Source of the DNA: Botryococcus braunii | Lineage: Eukaryota > Chlorophyta > Trebouxiophyceae | Assembly (NCBI GenBank): GCA_002005505.1 | Contig: MVGU01001108.1 | Location: forward strand, 35,001-70,000 | Reading direction: 5' to 3' | DNA length: 35,000 nt | In this document: piece by piece, positions 32,901 through 35,000 of the stretch | Numbering within the stretch: the stretch's first letter is position 1 | Layout of the letters: every line of letters begins with the position of its first letter | Notes under the pieces: generated by a model | Database searches by the model: none | What the model saw: the letters and a program-made list of their open reading frames with translations, nothing else | Told to the model about the DNA's origin: nothing | Translations under genes and position numbers: made by a program

Positions 32901-34519
32901 GAGGTTCTCCTGGTTCTGGACGGTACCCAGGGTACGGCACCTTTGCCATTTCTGCGGCACCCTGGAAAGGGACCGTGAACCCACCTACCACCCGCTCAAG
33001 GCCCCTTCATCCTGCACATATGTTCTGTCACCGGAGTGGGACCAAGGGGACATGGTGAAGCAATGCTGCTGAGAAACAAGGAGTTGTTTTTTGTCTGCAC
33101 GAGGCCCAGAGGAGCCCGTTGAGGGAGGCGGTGATGAGCGCAGGAGGCAGGAGCTGAGTGTGAGCGATTAGTCATAAGGGGGGGCGGATGACAGAGGTGG
33201 GAGAATTTGAAAGAAGGGCCACGAGCAAAGTGTGACCGATTACTCGTGAGGAAGGGCGAGGAGAGAGGCGGGAAACTTTGAGGGAAGGGCAGCGAGCGGG
33301 TGTGAATGATAACTCATGACAGAAGGCGGGGACAGAGCGGGAAAGTTTCAGGGGAGGGCCACTAGGGGAGTGAACGATTCTGCACGAGAGAGGGCGAGGG
33401 ACAGAGGGGGGAAAGGTTGAGAGAAGGGCCGCGAGCGGAGTGTCAACGATTACTCATGAGGGGGCGCGAGGGCGGAGGCGGGAGAGGTTGAGGAAAGGGC
33501 CACGAGCGGAGCGTGAACGAATACTCATAAGAGAAGGCCAGGACAGACCCGGGAGAGTTTGAGGCAGTAGGAGACAGGAGGCACTGGTGGTCGTTGCAAC
33601 TGCATGAAGGAGCGCTGCTCCGCTCCGCCTTTGCTACCAGATGACGACTTCCGCTGTCGAAACAGGGCAGAAAAATGGCTGGCGGTGGCGAGGTGGCGAG
33701 TTTTCTGGACTGCAGTCGCGGCTGTGGTCAAAGCAAAGACTTTGCCACAGCCAATTTGCTCGCTGCATGTCTGAACTACAGTCTCATCGCTTGACGACTG
33801 TCTGCGATCAACACAAGAAGATTTATGGTGTGCGGTTGAGATAGGCTGCGCTCTTTATTCTAAGAAGAAGGGGAGCGAGATCTCATGAAAGAGTGCCTCA
33901 TCTAGCTGGGAGTCTGGGCCTCTGCGCAGCTGTGACAGGGTGTTTGGCCTTTCGAAGGAAGCCAAGGGCACACAGGGTCGCTCAAGGGCTGCCATGGTTG
34001 GGTTGAGTGGCAGGAAGCAAGGCCTTGGAAGGAAGTCGCCCCCACGATTGCGTGAGTGCTGGCAGGGTTGGGTTGTGCGGCAAGGAAGCCAGGCGGTCGA
34101 GGACATCACCCCCATGAGTTGCTTGATGGATGACATGGTTGGGGTTGTGCAGCAGAATGCACAGCTTCTGAAGGATGTCTCCCAACGGGAGTCGCTTGAA
34201 AGCTGTCATGGATGTTTTCGGTGGCAGGAACTAAGGCCCTTGAAGCAAGTTTTCCAAAGCAAGTTGCTGGAGGGCTAACTTGGGCTGTGTTGCGTGGCCA
34301 GGAAGCAACATGAGGAAGCAGGCTGAAGAATTCAACGAGGAAGTGGGAGTAACCGGGCTCATAGTCACCAAGTTGGACGGGACGGCTAAGGGCGGCGCGG
34401 TGGTTGGGGTGGTGGATGAGTTGAAATTGCCAGTCAAGTTCATCGGGGTCGGCGAGACTGTGGACGACCTGCAGTACTTTGACCCTGAAGCCTTCGTAGA
34501 AGCCATCCTGCCATCCTGA
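30000..34519 (+). CDS. cpFtsY: Chloroplast SRP receptor FtsY, six exons (5' exon missing)
   Basis: cpFtsY is the thylakoid GTPase that pairs with cpSRP54 to deliver light-harvesting proteins to Alb3. Exons are 30000-30131, 30317-30394, 31205-31471, 31924-32067, 32772-32931 and 34302-34519 (TGA 34517-34519), with GT-AG borders and consistent phases, giving 332 residues. The N-terminal LGKLGRVLKAKAASDL is the basic amphipathic membrane-targeting helix, followed by FSGSSKSRERL. The N domain includes LDEVLSLW and AADLGRPTATKVLDAVRQ. GTPase motifs are GVNGGGKTTSIGKLA (G1), AAGDTYRAAAVEQL, DTSGRL (G3), TKLDGTAKGG (G4) and FIGVGE (G5). The end, DLQYFDPEAFVEAIL, is typical. The order and motifs match plant cpFtsY closely, including NGGGKTT and LVLDG. 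No initiator or transit peptide is in the first exon; it must come from an exon further 5', possibly beyond the retrotransposon. Introns 3, 4 and 5 hold tandem arrays. Confidence 0.92.
31806..31922. repeat. 15-bp minisatellite abutting a cpFtsY splice acceptor
   Basis: About seven copies of a 15-base unit, GTGTGACGGCAGGAG with variants such as GTGTGACAGCATGCG, run up to the acceptor at 31922-31923. The last unit, GTGTGACGGGTGCAACAG, carries the real AG; each earlier GGCAG unit also holds an AG. Confidence 0.9.
32075..32540. repeat. About 78-bp tandem repeat in cpFtsY intron 4
   Basis: Five or so copies of a 78-83-base unit contain GGGACGCGGCTGGGCGTTGC, then a CTCTCGTTGCATT element and a pyrimidine run ending in CTCTGCAGGGCTGCA. 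The starts of GCTGC at 32321, 32399 and 32477 are exactly 78 apart. Since 78 is a multiple of three, all three forward frames stay open across much of it. Confidence 0.9.
33150..33565. repeat. About 70-bp tandem repeat in cpFtsY intron 5 (left array)
   Basis: Six copies share AGTGTGAACGATTACTCATGA-like, GGCGAGGACAGAGGCGGG and GAAAGTTTGAGGGAAGGGCC-like blocks, spaced about 70 bases apart. Copies are moderately diverged. Confidence 0.88.
33945..34320. repeat. About 70-bp tandem repeat in cpFtsY intron 5 overlapping exon 6 start
   Basis: Copies of a GTTGGGTTGTGYGGCAGG + AAGCAAGG-type unit start near 34008, 34077, 34148 and 34220. The next register (34293) is the actual intron-exon junction, GCGTGGCCAG then GAAGCAACATG. 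A weaker copy lies near 33950. The array thus contains diverged copies of the final splice acceptor and the first bases of the last exon. Confidence 0.8.
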
Positions 34520-35000
34520 TCACATGCATGCCGGCCTCCCATTTCTTCCTAGCCGGAGTCCGTCTGCCCGTTCCTCTGCCTTTGTCGGCCATGGCGTGCA
34601 CACGGGGGCTCCTCATCTGTTGAAAACTTCTTCTGTACGCCTGTGTTATGCACACAGTCTCTTGGAAGTGAACGATTTTTCTTTTTCTTTTTCTTTTTTT
34701 TTTCACCCAGTCCCGTCGAAGTTGAGTTGAAAGTGCACCCCAGTCCCGTTGAAGTGGCTTTCTCTGGCCCCGGTTTCTTGGTGAAAGTTACTTCTCGTGC
34801 AGTCCTGTCCCGTTGACGTGACATTCTCTGCACCCAGTTTGGTGAAACTGCCTTCTGAGGCACCACATCAACTCAATTGGGGTCTCATGGGGCCCCTGTT
34901 GAAGTGACTGTCAAGACCAAATGGACTGCCGCCGCCCCCCCCCCCCATCAACTCACATCGGGGCTCGTGTAGACAGCGGCCCCTGCACAAACGTTGGCTC
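34520..35000. other. 3' flank of cpFtsY with degenerate repeat
   Basis: A probable 3' UTR and beyond. It contains a T-rich stretch (34677-34702) and about three degenerate copies (34707-34860) of a roughly 62-base unit with CAGTCCCGTTGAAGTG and TTGGTGAAA. A run of 14 C lies near 34935-34948. No further gene is seen before the window ends. Confidence 0.55.

Overview
This is nuclear eukaryotic DNA, most likely from a streptophyte plant or alga. Two exon sets encode proteins with close plant relatives: pyrroline-5-carboxylate reductase and the chloroplast SRP receptor cpFtsY. All the host genes read on the + strand and are split by GT-AG introns of about 0.2-1.6 kb. Introns and spacers are packed with long dinucleotide tracts (CT, GT, CA, GA) and minisatellites. 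With an intact chromodomain-bearing Ty3/gypsy element, this suggests a large, repeat-rich genome such as a charophyte (Chara-like) alga. That organism call is an inference from style, not a sequence match.

Layout: (1) About 531-5186 is a six-exon P5C reductase gene; its initiator exon is not identified. (2) 5187-8561 is non-coding, with several minisatellites and a CA tract. (3) About 8562-16194 is a gene reconstructed from twelve exons whose reading phases all agree. It has three tandem Tudor-like domains and an acidic C-terminus, and I do not recognise the family. (4) 16195-21257 shows no gene, only a 23-bp tandem array and homopolymer runs. (5) 21258-21650 is a compound GT/GA/CA microsatellite. 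(6) 21737-29186 is a complete LTR retrotransposon: 478-bp LTRs identical by eye, target-site duplication ACAGG, gag and pol. Pol carries protease, RT, RNase H, integrase and a chromodomain. (7) 29187-29999 is non-coding with two perfect hairpins. (8) 30000-34519 carries six exons of chloroplast FtsY, whose 5' (transit peptide) exon is not found. (9) 34520-35000 is 3' flank with a degenerate repeat.

The host genes are functionally unrelated: proline synthesis, a probable chromatin or nuclear factor, and thylakoid protein targeting. The points of most interest are the triple-Tudor protein, the gag and pol frames separated by a single in-frame TGA, the HD-Zip-type palindrome in the LTR, and the intronic tandem arrays in cpFtsY that copy the splice acceptor of the following exon.
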